Positions 53,875 through 62,978 are shown, numbered from the stretch's first letter. The stretch is DNA of 64,000 nucleotides from Granulosicoccus antarcticus IMCC3135 (GCF_002215215.1 NZ_CP018632.1:4584501-4648500), one strand, 5' to 3'. Program-made: numbers and translations. The notes: a model not told the origin generated them from the letters alone.

Positions 53875-55095
53875 ATGAAAATTGGCGTCATCGCAGATGA
53901 TTTCACGGGCGCATCCGACATTGCGCTGACCTTCGCGCTTGGTGGCATGACCACCGTCCAATATGTCGGCGTGCCAAGCGGCCCATCAGGCGATGTGGAT
54001 GCCGGCGTAGTTGCCCTCAAATCGCGCACGATTGCTGCAGCGGATGCGATTGCACAATCCCTCGCTGCCTGCGACTGGCTGTTGGCGCAGGGCGCGACGC
54101 AGATCGTTTTTAAGGTTTGCTCCACATTTGACAGCACCGCAGAGGGCAATATCGGCCCTGTCACCGCCGCGCTGGCCAAGCGCCTGGGTGAAACTGCTGT
54201 CATCGTTTGCCCGGCATTTCCTGAAAACGGACGCAGCGTTTATCAAGGGCACTTGTTCGTGAACGACGGGTTGTTGAGCGAAAGCGGGATGCAGGATCAT
54301 CCCCTGACACCCATGACAGACGCCGACCTGCGCCGTGTGCTGTCGGCCCAAACCGACTGGCCCGTTGCTCATGTCGATTTTCGCACCGTGGATCGCGGTG
54401 CGAATGCCATTGTTGCCGCCATGCCAGCAGACGCAGCAATGGTGATCGTGGATGCGGTGCGCGACACCGATTTGATCCAGATTGGTGCAGCGGCAAAGCA
54501 TTGCAAGCTGCTTGTGGGGGGATCCGGTATTGCGATCGGCCTGCCTGCCAATTTTGATCATGCTCCTGCCGCGCCTCACTGGCCTGGTATCTCGGGAAAG
54601 GCCGCAATCCTGTCTGGATCATGCAGCCGCGCTACCCGTGCCCAAGTACACGCCTACACCGGTCCCAAACGCGAAATCACCGCCGAGCAGGTCATGGATG
54701 CAACTGTCGACGCCGATGGCTTGGCCGATTGGGTGATGTCGACTGACGGCGCCCCGCTGATCTATTCCTCAGCCGATCCGGATGTCGTGCGCGCGGCCCA
54801 AGACACTTATGGGCGCGATGTGGTGGCGCACAAAATTGAAAATCTGTTCACCGATTTGACCGCCTGTCTTGTGCAACGCGGGATCAGACGATTGATCGTG
54901 GCGGGCGGGGAAACCTCTGGGGCTGCCGTGGCTGGCTTGAACGCAACCGCACTGCGCATTGGCCCCAAATTGGCCGCGGGCGTCCCAGCCATGAAAGTCG
55001 AGGGCACCGGAATTGCTGTGGCTCTTAAATCGGGTAACTTTGGCGGGCCGGACTTCTTTTCCGAAAGCCTGCACCTGATGGAGCAATCCACATGA
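53875..55095 (+). CDS. otnK: 3-oxo-tetronate kinase OtnK
   Basis: A 406-residue four-carbon acid-sugar kinase (DUF1537 type). The N-terminus IGVIADDFTGASDIALTFAL and FKVCSTFDSTAEGNIGPVT form the substrate half; GGSGIAIGLP, SGSCSRATRAQV and VAGGETSGAAVAGLN form the ATP half. It phosphorylates an oxo-tetronate at C4. Its ribosome-binding region now comes from IS left-end DNA, with AAGGG only 0-1 nt from the ATG, so translation may be reduced. It overlaps otnC by 4 bp. Confidence 0.92.
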   Translation: MKIGVIADDFTGASDIALTFALGGMTTVQYVGVPSGPSGDVDAGVVALKSRTIAAADAIAQSLAACDWLLAQGATQIVFKVCSTFDSTAEGNIGPVTAALAKRLGETAVIVCPAFPENGRSVYQGHLFVNDGLLSESGMQDHPLTPMTDADLRRVLSAQTDWPVAHVDFRTVDRGANAIVAAMPADAAMVIVDAVRDTDLIQIGAAAKHCKLLVGGSGIAIGLPANFDHAPAAPHWPGISGKAAILSGSCSRATRAQVHAYTGPKREITAEQVMDATVDADGLADWVMSTDGAPLIYSSADPDVVRAAQDTYGRDVVAHKIENLFTDLTACLVQRGIRRLIVAGGETSGAAVAGLNATALRIGPKLAAGVPAMKVEGTGIAVALKSGNFGGPDFFSESLHLMEQST

Positions 55096-55730
55096 GCGAA
55101 ATCACCAAGATGCGCGACCAGATCGCGGCCTTTGCCAAATCGATCTATGATCGTGGGCTCACCTCGGGATCGACGGGCAATATCTCGGCCCGTTTGTCGG
55201 ATGGCACAATCTTGATGACTCCGACGGGCAGTTCTATGGGGTTTATCGACCCTGCCCGCATTAGCCATTTGTCGGCCGATCTGCTCCTGCTGTCCGGCGA
55301 CACCCCCACCAAGGAAATATCGCTGCACACGGCCTTTTATGACACACGGTCTGAAACAGGCGCAGTTGTGCATCTGCATTCGTGTCATTCGGTCGCATTG
55401 TCGATGATGCCAGATACCGACCCCGAAGACGTTATCCCTGCGCTGACACCTTATCCAATCATGCGCTTGGGCAAGGTCAAACTCCTGCCGTTTTTCCTGC
55501 CTGGTGACCCGGAAATGGGCACAGCGGTGCGGGGACTTGCGGGGAAACGCTCGGCTGTGTTGCTGGCAAATCATGGGCCGGTTGTTGCGGGCAAAGACCT
55601 TGAGGCATCGGTTTATGCGATGGAAGAACTCGAAGAAGGTGCAAAGCTGGCGATGATGACGCGCGGCATGGAGCGGATCGGCCTCTGCGCCGAAGATCTA
55701 ACAAAGCTGCGCCTGAAATATCCCGCTTAG
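55092..55730 (+). CDS. otnC: 3-oxo-tetronate 4-phosphate decarboxylase OtnC
   Basis: A 212-residue class II aldolase-fold protein: GLTSGSTGNISARLSDGTIL, TPTGSSMGFIDP, Glu in PTKEISLHTAFYD, metal histidines in VVHLHSCHSVAL and HGPVVAGKDLEASVYAMEEL. OtnC decarboxylates 3-oxo-tetronate 4-phosphate to dihydroxyacetone phosphate. With OtnK it fixes the end of the pathway at glycolysis. Confidence 0.92.
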   Translation: MSEITKMRDQIAAFAKSIYDRGLTSGSTGNISARLSDGTILMTPTGSSMGFIDPARISHLSADLLLLSGDTPTKEISLHTAFYDTRSETGAVVHLHSCHSVALSMMPDTDPEDVIPALTPYPIMRLGKVKLLPFFLPGDPEMGTAVRGLAGKRSAVLLANHGPVVAGKDLEASVYAMEELEEGAKLAMMTRGMERIGLCAEDLTKLRLKYPA

Positions 55731-55772
55731 AACTATATTTGCCGTCCTTACGTGTTGCCCAGACACCAGACG

Positions 55773-55799
55773 CGGCAGTGAATCAAAACTTCACTGCCG
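55773..55799. terminator. Terminator between convergent otnC and aldo/keto reductase genes
   Basis: Perfect 10-bp stem CGGCAGTGAA / TTCACTGCCG with a 7-nt loop, between two convergent genes. Rightward it is followed by T/G-rich sequence. Confidence 0.75.
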
Positions 55800-55818
55800 T
55801 GTTGTAGTCTTGGTATTC

Positions 55819-56751
55819 TCAGGTATCTTCAGAACGGTCCGTTGCCGGTGCTGGAGTGGGACTGAGCTTGGTTATTTTTGCAAAAAGATCGTCCGACAGT
55901 TCCAGATTTAATGCATCTAGCGATGGCTGCAATTGGGAGACATTGCGCGCAGAGATCAATGTTGATGTGACTGCCGGATGCCGTGCTACCCAGGCCACGG
56001 CGAGTTCTATTGCGGGAATCGAGGAGCTTTCCGCCAGTGCACTCAGGCCGCGTGCAGTTTCGTGCATCCATGCCTGCCCATAGCGCGCAGCATAGGTGCG
56101 ATCATCCTTAAGCCGCCCCGCTGCCCCATCGACGTATTTACCCGTGAGAAGTCCGCCACCCAAGGGCGAAAATGGGCAGACTGCGATGTCTTGGTCAATG
56201 CATGCCGGTAGAATCTCGACCTCGACTTGCCGCTTCACGAGGTTGTACATCGGCTGACAAACATCGATCTGAGTTCCGAATTTCGCACAAACAGCCTGTG
56301 CTTTCATGATCTGCCACGCCGCAAAATTTGAAACACCGATATGACGGATCATTCCTTCGGATTGCATCTCGGCCAAGGTGCCAAAGGTTTCTTCCAGCTC
56401 CGTTGCATCGTCGAACCGGTGCAGATAATAAAGATCTATCGTGTCGACCCCGAGGCGTTTACGGCTTTCATCATGGGACGCCCGCAGATTAGCTGCCGAC
56501 GCAGGGCGATCGTTGGGTGCCTTCGTTGCTATAAGAACGTCGTCGGCAACGGGGGCGACGAACGCACCAAGGATACGTTCTGATTCACCGCCCGTATAGC
56601 TAAAGGCGGTGTCAAAGAGATTGATCCCGGCCCCAATGCACGCCTCGAACATCTCGCGGGCGTTGTTTTCATCCGCGGTGCCGCCAAACTGCATAGCCCC
56701 AAATCCCAATCGGGAAACAGCTGTTCCATTTTTCGTTTTGAGGCGCTTCAT
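55819..56751 (-). CDS. Aldo/keto reductase
   Basis: A 310-residue (beta/alpha)8 NADPH-dependent oxidoreductase. The catalytic tetrad is seen as Asp and Tyr in FDTAFSYTGGESE, Lys in IATKAPND and His in YYLHRFDD; SPLGGGLLTGKYV is the cofactor loop. It carries its own copy of the cluster operator 43-58 bp before the ATG, so it belongs to the same regulon despite its orientation. It may oxidise the parent aldose to a lactone, or reduce a toxic aldehyde. Confidence 0.9.
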   Translation of the reverse strand: MKRLKTKNGTAVSRLGFGAMQFGGTADENNAREMFEACIGAGINLFDTAFSYTGGESERILGAFVAPVADDVLIATKAPNDRPASAANLRASHDESRKRLGVDTIDLYYLHRFDDATELEETFGTLAEMQSEGMIRHIGVSNFAAWQIMKAQAVCAKFGTQIDVCQPMYNLVKRQVEVEILPACIDQDIAVCPFSPLGGGLLTGKYVDGAAGRLKDDRTYAARYGQAWMHETARGLSALAESSSIPAIELAVAWVARHPAVTSTLISARNVSQLQPSLDALNLELSDDLFAKITKLSPTPAPATDRSEDT

Positions 56752-56793
56752 AGGTTGGCTTTCCAGATTGATGAATGGTATTTAGTGTATTTA

Positions 56794-56809
56794 TTAATGT
56801 ATACGTTAA
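56794..56809. promoter_or_regulatory. Third copy of the cluster operator
   Basis: TTAATGTATACGTTAA; on the minus strand it matches the operator at 48159-48176 at 17 consecutive positions. It lies 43 bp upstream of the aldo/keto reductase start. Confidence 0.75.
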
Positions 56810-56994
56810 AGTCTATGCCGTCAAGACACAATTACTGCTAAGCGGGGTTTGTCAACATCGTTGCGCGTCAAATCAGGATGCAGCTTGTTCCCTTTTCTCG
56901 GGGTTCAGCGTCATAACCGGTTGATGATTCCAGTCTCTGGATTTCCCACTCCATCTCTTCGGATTGACGGCTTTGGTTTTCTGGTATACCTCAT

Positions 56995-57120
56995 CTGTAC
57001 GACCGCGAAGTGGTGGGCTGGGCCATGGGAGCAAACAACGATACCGCACTCACACTACGTGCCTTGGACATGGCACTGAAGGCTCACAAACCACCAGAGG
57101 GACTTCTGCACCGTATAAGG
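56995..57120 (+). pseudogene. IS3-family transposase OrfB fragment
   Basis: About 40 codons read LYDREVVGWAMGANNDTALT then LRALDMALKAHKPPEGLLHR, the conserved stretch of IS3-type OrfB integrases between catalytic D and D/E. No start, no end and frameshifts on both sides: a dead remnant. Confidence 0.75.
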
Positions 57121-57358
57121 ATAGTGCTGGGCGGCATAAAGGTTCCCAATTATCCCTCGACCAGTTGAGTCGTGCAGGAAGAACCGGTGTCATAGACTAC
57201 CTATGTCATAGACAGCAACAACCAGCAAGTCATCTCGACACAGACAACCCACCCACTGGAAAAACCCCCACGCATCCGGCAAAATACACCTACATCAGCC
57301 ATACTGACCAACATCCCCTCACGGTGTACGACCGTCTAGCAACCCCCGGCCCCAAACT

Positions 57359-58198
57359 ATGTCCATCATTGAAGTCGGGTGTCGACTTGAGTACCGAGTC
57401 CATTTTGAAACCAGTTTCATCTTTCAGGTAGCTGTTCTGGATTCAAAACATCAGAAAGTCATCAAGGAATCTCTGGTCTGCGATCCGCCGCATGAGATCC
57501 AGGTCTGCAAGGTTGGCAGCCTGGGCCATCGTATCCATCGCCTGATGGCGGAGCCCGGCTGTCTCAATCTGTTCTATTCGGCCACCATCGACAACAAGCC
57601 CAAGTCGGTTCGCTCCAGAAATCTGATCTCGAACTCGCATTCGAAACTACCCTGCGAAGTGCTTGAGTTTCTGAATCCAAGCCGGTATTGCGAATCGGAC
57701 AAGCTTGAACAATTCGCGTGGGACCACTTCGGAAAAGTCAAAGCCGGGCATACCCGTGTGCAAGCCGTGGCGGACTGGGTTTTCAACCATCTGAAATACA
57801 CCCCCGGCAGCACAAGCTCGCAAACCACGGCCTCTGATGTATTCATTCGCCGTGTCGGTGTCTGCCGTGATTTTGCACACCTCACCATTGCTCTGTGTCG
57901 TGCACTGGGTATCCCGGCCAGATACGTGGCAGGCTATGCGGTTAATCTGGTGCCGCAGGACTTTCACGGCCTGGTGGAGGCCTATCTGGATGGTGCCTGG
58001 TATCTGTTTGATGCCACCCGCCTGGCCCCCGTTAACGCATTTATCAGAATCGGTGTTGGCCGCGATGCATCCGATATGTCTTTCTCGACCTACGTCGGCA
58101 ATTCATCTCTGAACCATATGTATATCTGGGCCTCCGATGCAGATGGGAAGCTGGTGCCTTCTGGAAAAACGAATAAAATGGCTATCAGCCTCGGTTAA
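57359..58198 (+). CDS. Transglutaminase-like family protein
   Basis: A 279-residue protein with an N-terminal beta domain (~1-125) and a transglutaminase-like core. The catalytic triad is C169 (GVCRDFAHL), H203 (DFHGLVEAYL) and D218 (LFDATRLAP). No signal peptide. Bacterial members are mostly cysteine peptidases or peptide ligases; this protein resembles the transglutaminase-associated family often adjacent to amidoligases, but no partner is nearby. Followed by the D-2-hydroxyacid dehydrogenase after 24 bp. Confidence 0.87.
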   Translation: MSIIEVGCRLEYRVHFETSFIFQVAVLDSKHQKVIKESLVCDPPHEIQVCKVGSLGHRIHRLMAEPGCLNLFYSATIDNKPKSVRSRNLISNSHSKLPCEVLEFLNPSRYCESDKLEQFAWDHFGKVKAGHTRVQAVADWVFNHLKYTPGSTSSQTTASDVFIRRVGVCRDFAHLTIALCRALGIPARYVAGYAVNLVPQDFHGLVEAYLDGAWYLFDATRLAPVNAFIRIGVGRDASDMSFSTYVGNSSLNHMYIWASDADGKLVPSGKTNKMAISLG

Positions 58199-58222
58199 AC
58201 CTACAAGTCAGGAAGTATCTCA

Positions 58223-59194
58223 ATGAGCAATCTGAAGATAGCGGTTCTGGATGACAGCGCCAACGCCTCGCAAAGAGTGGCGGACTGGAGCGTACTGAAC
58301 GATGCCGACGTAACCGTCTTCACCGACACACTCAAGGCCGAGTCAGAGCTGATTGAACGCCTGCGTCACTTTGATGTTGTCTGCCTGATGCGTGAACGCA
58401 CCCCCTTCCCTGCCAGCCTCATCAAGGCTTTGCCGAAACTCAAGCTGATCATCACCACCGGCCCTCGCAACTTGTCCATTGACATGGCGGCTGCGGCAGC
58501 TCTGCATATACCGGTATGCGGGACCGAATCGAGAAAAACCACCACCTCCGAATTCGCCATGCTACTGATGCTGACCCAGTCTCGTGGACTTCTCACCGAA
58601 GTGAACTCGATGCGTGAAACCGGCTGGCAGTCCAGCCTGGGTCGAGACTTGGCAGGACTTGATCTGGGCCTGATTGGCCTGGGCAAGATCGGTGAACAGA
58701 TGGCAACACTGGGCAAAGCCTTTGGCATGACTATTCATGCCTGGTCGCCCAATCTGACAACCGCTCGCTGTGAATCACTCGGGGTCCAGTACCAACCCGA
58801 CTTGTCCAGCTTGATGGCCAACACCGATATCGTCTCGGTCCATATGGTCCTGTCCGAACGCAGCACCCATCTGGTCAACGCTGCCGCATTTGCAAGCATG
58901 CGCAACGATGCGCTCTTCATCAATACCTCTCGAGGCCAGATCGTCGACCAGCAAGCCTTGCTGGATGGCCTGCACAACGGCAAGCCCCTCAAGGCAGCTC
59001 TCGATGTCTATGACGAAGAACCACTGCCCATGGACAGCCCACTTCGAGATACCCAGCTGACAGAATCAGGCAGACTACTCTTGTCACCCCACCTGGGCTA
59101 TGTCACCGAGCAGACTTGGAAAGTGTTCTATTCGCAAACGGTGGACGCCATTGCAGCCTGGCAGAACGGCGCCCCCATTCGCCAGTTGAACTGA
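58223..59194 (+). CDS. D-2-hydroxyacid dehydrogenase family protein
   Basis: A 323-residue NAD-dependent enzyme of the D-isomer 2-hydroxyacid dehydrogenase superfamily. Cofactor motif LIGLGKIGEQMA, catalytic Arg in INTSRGQIVDQ, Glu in ALDVYDEEPLP and His in LLSPHLGYVTEQTW. Substrate unknown (glyoxylate/hydroxypyruvate/phosphoglycerate-type). The next gene starts 2 bp after its stop, so they are coupled. Confidence 0.9.
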   Translation: MSNLKIAVLDDSANASQRVADWSVLNDADVTVFTDTLKAESELIERLRHFDVVCLMRERTPFPASLIKALPKLKLIITTGPRNLSIDMAAAAALHIPVCGTESRKTTTSEFAMLLMLTQSRGLLTEVNSMRETGWQSSLGRDLAGLDLGLIGLGKIGEQMATLGKAFGMTIHAWSPNLTTARCESLGVQYQPDLSSLMANTDIVSVHMVLSERSTHLVNAAAFASMRNDALFINTSRGQIVDQQALLDGLHNGKPLKAALDVYDEEPLPMDSPLRDTQLTESGRLLLSPHLGYVTEQTWKVFYSQTVDAIAAWQNGAPIRQLN

Positions 59195-59196
59195 AG

Positions 59197-60054
59197 GTGG
59201 GCACACTGTATGAGGCTCTGCTTGAGCAGTTGTCGATCGTTGACAAGGCGATCGAACTGCCGGCAATCCAGGCCTTTACATTCCCGCCTCTGCCAGTCGA
59301 TCCTAACGCACGTCAGAATAACTTTGCCTACCTCAGCCTCACTGACGGCTCTGTGGGGCTCACCTATGTGGCGCTCGACAATGCCCTTCAAGAGCTGCAC
59401 AGTCAGCATGCCTTGCTACCAAAAGCCGGACAGTCTGCGATGGAGCTGGCTGGACTGTACCGGCACTCACAGGGCTGGAAACGTGCGCTTGGGCTGGCGG
59501 CCATCAATGCCATAAGCCAGCATCTGCTGTCCTACTCTGCCAGTGTCAATGCAATGCCCGACAACCTGCAGCTGCTTTCACCGCAAACCGATGAGCGAAT
59601 CGGCATGGTTGGCTATTTTGCACGCCTGGTTGACCCTTTGCGTGCCAAAGGTATTCCGGTGACAGTGATTGAACTGGAAGAGTCACTATTGCGTGAAGAG
59701 CCCGGGCTTGAAGTCACGCTCGATACCTCACGCCTGGCGGGCTGCTCTCAGGTCATCATTACCGGCACCACGCTTCTCAACCACAGCCTGGACAACATCC
59801 TCAAACACTGCCATGAGGCTGACAATGTCTACCTGCTCGGCCCTTCGGCCAGTTGCCTGCCAGATGCGCTTTTTGCGGCAGGCATTACCCATGTAGGCGG
59901 TTTTCGTGTGGCACAGCCTGAGCTTTTCAAACAACGCTGGTCTGAGGCAGGACGCTGGAGAGATGCCGGTGAGCGATATTTTCTGACACGCGATAACTAC
60001 CCCGGCGCAGCTTCGCTTATCAAAACAGCTCTGGGCGCTAATGAGCTGCCTTAG
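59197..60054 (+). CDS. DUF364 family protein (putative heavy-metal chelation)
   Basis: A 285-residue protein of the DUF364 type: GWKRALGLAAINAISQHLLS for the N-terminal region and NVYLLGPSASCLPDALFAAG then ITHVGGFRVAQPEL for the Rossmann-like half. Family function is not proven. I use GTG 59197, 2 bp after the preceding stop; an ATG at 59116 overlaps that gene. It converges with the aspartate dehydrogenase gene, overlapping it by 4 bp at the 3' ends. Confidence 0.75.
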   Translation: MGTLYEALLEQLSIVDKAIELPAIQAFTFPPLPVDPNARQNNFAYLSLTDGSVGLTYVALDNALQELHSQHALLPKAGQSAMELAGLYRHSQGWKRALGLAAINAISQHLLSYSASVNAMPDNLQLLSPQTDERIGMVGYFARLVDPLRAKGIPVTVIELEESLLREEPGLEVTLDTSRLAGCSQVIITGTTLLNHSLDNILKHCHEADNVYLLGPSASCLPDALFAAGITHVGGFRVAQPELFKQRWSEAGRWRDAGERYFLTRDNYPGAASLIKTALGANELP

Positions 60055-60848
60055 ACAAGCCGTAGGCTCGAACCTCGCTTCTCCACAGCCTTGACCAGAC
60101 TCATGGCCGTCAAGGCTGATGAACGCGGATTACCCGGTAAGGCTTCTCCTTCTATACTGAATTGCAGCTTACCGAACACACCCTGTGCTTCGATCTCATG
60201 CCGATTGGCGGTTATATCCGGATCAGCAATCAGTTCCACAGTAGTCTTGTCAAAACCGATTCCGGCTAGCGCAATGGTGGCGGCCACATTGGCATTCTTC
60301 GGGTACTGCAGTGCTGCCTCACGCGCACTGCCTGTAAAAAAGGTGGTTGCAGTGCTCAGCTCATCCAACACCAGCAGCTTTTCAGCAGGCGAGCCACGCC
60401 AACCTTGGACAGGTTTTCGACCTCTGTAGACAACGCGATTCAGGCCGCCGATGCTGGCCGCAGACAAGGCATCCATACCCCCTATGGCACCTGAAACCAG
60501 TGCGAGGTGCGATTGACCCATCGTGGAGGCCTGCTCGACCTGCGAGGCGAGATCACGCGCCGCCAGAGCACCACTGGAGACTGCCAACACATCCAGCCCC
60601 CAATGCAGAAGCGCAGGCACATGTTGTGCGAATCCTGCGTGACCGGCGCATTCAATCGCCAGATCCAGCGGCGGCAGCTTACTCAGATCCGAGACGCATA
60701 CCATTGATTCGCCCAGCGCCTCTCTGACAGCCGCTTCACGTCCGGGTCTGCACAGTACCGCCGCAATCCGACTATGTTCACTGATTTGCAGAGCCTGATG
60801 CACATACTGCCCGATGGCACCAAAGCCGATTAACAGAATCTGTTGCAT
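60051..60848 (-). CDS. nadX: L-aspartate dehydrogenase
   Basis: A 265-residue NAD(P)-dependent enzyme: GFGAIG at residues 8-13, SGAIGGMDALSAASIGGLN in the catalytic region, and the tail GNPRSSALTAMSLVKAVEKR typical of NadX/aspartate dehydrogenase. It interconverts aspartate and iminoaspartate/oxaloacetate. With no nadA/nadC nearby, a catabolic role is likely. It follows the GlcD-like oxidase gene by 27 bp in the direction of transcription. Confidence 0.88.
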   Translation of the reverse strand: MQQILLIGFGAIGQYVHQALQISEHSRIAAVLCRPGREAAVREALGESMVCVSDLSKLPPLDLAIECAGHAGFAQHVPALLHWGLDVLAVSSGALAARDLASQVEQASTMGQSHLALVSGAIGGMDALSAASIGGLNRVVYRGRKPVQGWRGSPAEKLLVLDELSTATTFFTGSAREAALQYPKNANVAATIALAGIGFDKTTVELIADPDITANRHEIEAQGVFGKLQFSIEGEALPGNPRSSALTAMSLVKAVEKRGSSLRLV

Positions 60849-60875
60849 ATCTGAGCTTCCCTGAGACTTGAGAGA

Positions 60876-62261
60876 CTACTCAACCGTGACAACTTTGCCA
60901 GGGTTCATGATGTTGAGAGGATCAATACTGGACTTGATCATCCCCATCAAGGCATAAGCAGCACCATGCTCATCCTGCATGTATTTGCGCTTACCACTGC
61001 CAATACCGTGTTCGCCGGTGACCGTACCACCAAACTCAAGCGCAAGATGGCTCACTTGACCCGCCAGCGTCGTCGCACGCTGCATTTCATCCTCGCTGGC
61101 TGTATCAACCAGAATAAGCAGGTGAAAATTGCCATCACCCACATGCCCGACCAGAGGTGCCAGCAATCCGCTCTGTGCAACATACTCATTGGTACGCTCG
61201 ATACAGGCTGCCAACGCCGAAATAGGCACACAGCAATCGGTGACAAGCCCCTCGGCTCCCGGACGCAAGGCTTTGCCTGCATAGTAGGCATTATGTCGAG
61301 CCTTCCACAGGCGGTTACGATCCTCGGTGCGAGTTGCCCAGTTGAAATCAGAGGCCCCGAACTCCTCGGATGCTGACTTGAACATCTCGACCTGTTCTGC
61401 GACCCCGGCTTCTGTTCCATGAAACTCCAGAAACAGATGCGGCTTCTCCGGCATCTGCATGTCCGGATTGTAGATATTCATGCCCTTCATCTGAACTTGG
61501 TCAAGTAGCTCTATACGAGCCATGGGAATGCCCATCTGAATCGCCATGATGACCGAGTCCACAGCCTCTTTAACGGAATCAAACGCACAGGTGGCAGCCG
61601 ATATGGTGTCAGGCTGCCCGACCAGTCGAACGGTCAGCTCGGTGATGATGCCAAGCGTGCCTTCCGAACCAACCATCAGATGCGTCAGATCGTAACCCGA
61701 AGCAGATTTTCGGGCGCGACTGCCGGTTCTGATAATCTGCCCGTCTGGCAGTACCACTTCCAGCGCCAGCACGTTCTCACGCATGGTTCCGTAGCGAACC
61801 GTATTGGTGCCCGAGGCCCGCGTCGCTGCCATGCCACCCATGGTCGCATCAGCTCCCGGGTCGACAGTGAACATCAGCCCCGTGGCTCGCAATTCATCGT
61901 TGAGCTGAACCCGGGTCACACCGGGTTGCACCACCGCATTCATATCGCTTTCAAAGACGGTCAATACTCGCTTCATGCGACTGGTATCAACACTGACCCC
62001 GCCTTCGAGCGGAATCACATGGCCTTCCAGTGAAGTACCGATGCCATAGGGCACAACCGGCGTGCGGTTGGCCGAACAGATCTGCATGATCTGCGACACC
62101 TCTTGTGTATTCTCGGGGAACGCTACGGCATCAGGCAAATTTGGCGTACTGTGAGCTTCATCGTGACTATGCATCTCCAGGATGGAGCTACCTGTTGACA
62201 ATCGTTCGCCCAACAGCTCACGTAATTGTTCGATGGCAACAGCAATATTCTCAGAGGGCAC
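60876..62261 (-). CDS. FAD-linked oxidase, GlcD/D-lactate dehydrogenase-like
   Basis: A 461-residue flavoprotein: N-terminal PCMH FAD domain (PYGIGTSLEGHVIPLEGGVS, DPGADATMGGMAATRASG) and C-terminal FAD-oxidase domain with the metal/flavin motifs VGHVGDGNFHLL and GTVTGEHGIGSGKRKYM. It oxidises a D-2-hydroxyacid such as D-lactate or glycolate. The FeS partner GlcF is absent, pointing to a single-subunit cytochrome-linked type. Upstream of the aspartate dehydrogenase gene. Confidence 0.9.
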   Translation of the reverse strand: MPSENIAVAIEQLRELLGERLSTGSSILEMHSHDEAHSTPNLPDAVAFPENTQEVSQIMQICSANRTPVVPYGIGTSLEGHVIPLEGGVSVDTSRMKRVLTVFESDMNAVVQPGVTRVQLNDELRATGLMFTVDPGADATMGGMAATRASGTNTVRYGTMRENVLALEVVLPDGQIIRTGSRARKSASGYDLTHLMVGSEGTLGIITELTVRLVGQPDTISAATCAFDSVKEAVDSVIMAIQMGIPMARIELLDQVQMKGMNIYNPDMQMPEKPHLFLEFHGTEAGVAEQVEMFKSASEEFGASDFNWATRTEDRNRLWKARHNAYYAGKALRPGAEGLVTDCCVPISALAACIERTNEYVAQSGLLAPLVGHVGDGNFHLLILVDTASEDEMQRATTLAGQVSHLALEFGGTVTGEHGIGSGKRKYMQDEHGAAYALMGMIKSSIDPLNIMNPGKVVTVE

Positions 62262-62385
62262 GGTTCGGGTTCCTGATGCGAAATGATGGTAGCGGATTCA
62301 GACACCCATCATGAATCGCCTATCCCGTGATGGCAAGTCCCTTTGCCTTAATACGACAGGATCATCAGCAAGTCAGTTGACTGAT

Positions 62386-62901
62386 TCAGGCAACCGTACT
62401 GCGTTTCGGCAATTTCCAGCCTGGTCTGACAAAGTGACAGGTATAGCCGCTGGGAAGTCGCTCCAGATAATCCTGATGCTCGGGTTCAGCTTCCCAGAAA
62501 TCAGAAACCGGTTCCAGTTCAGTCACCACTTTGGCGGGCCACAGCCCGGATGCATCCACATCGGCAATGGTGTCCAAAGCCACCTGCTTCTGCTCTTCAC
62601 TGGTGTAGTAAATCGCTGAACGATATGATGGCCCTGTATCGTTACCCTGACGCATTGGTGTGCTGGGGTCATGAATCTGGAAGAAAAACTCCAGAATGGT
62701 GCGGTAATCGGTCGCCGCCGGATCAAAGATAATCTCGATGCCTTCCGCATGATTGCCATGATTGCGATAGGTCGCATTCTCGACCTCTCCACCGGTATAG
62801 CCGACACGCGTCGACACGATACCCGGCATACGACGTATCAGATCCTGCATGCCCCAGAAGCAGCCACCTGCCAGTACAGCTCGTTGATTGTTGGTACTCA
62901 T
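62386..62901 (-). CDS. msrA: Peptide methionine sulfoxide reductase MsrA
   Basis: A 171-residue MsrA with catalytic Cys14 in GGCFWGMQD, followed by [40 protein letters not shown] and a second Cys in [10 protein letters not shown] that may resolve the disulfide. It repairs methionine sulfoxide with thioredoxin. ATG 62901 is chosen; the frame to 62940 adds 13 residues without homology character. Confidence 0.94.
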   Translation of the reverse strand: MSTNNQRAVLAGGCFWGMQDLIRRMPGIVSTRVGYTGGEVENATYRNHGNHAEGIEIIFDPAATDYRTILEFFFQIHDPSTPMRQGNDTGPSYRSAIYYTSEEQKQVALDTIADVDASGLWPAKVVTELEPVSDFWEAEPEHQDYLERLPSGYTCHFVRPGWKLPKRSTVA

Positions 62902-62978
62902 GAATGTGCCCTGTATTCTGTTTCGATTGGATAGACACATAAGTGGTGTCTATGATGACTTTTTCGACCCCAAGGGCC

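Larger units (their letters stand above)
56752..57358. other. 607-bp region: operator, IS3 remnant, otherwise no gene
   Basis: Contains the aldo/keto reductase operator (56794-56809) and an IS3-family transposase fragment (56995-57120). A short direct repeat GTCATAGAC occurs at 57189 and 57205. Nothing else is recognised; it looks like the right border of the acid-sugar island. Confidence 0.5.

Noticed and set aside
56964-57431. 155-codon plus-strand frame
   Set aside because: It runs out of frame across the IS3 OrfB remnant and into the transglutaminase start; the remnant explains it better.
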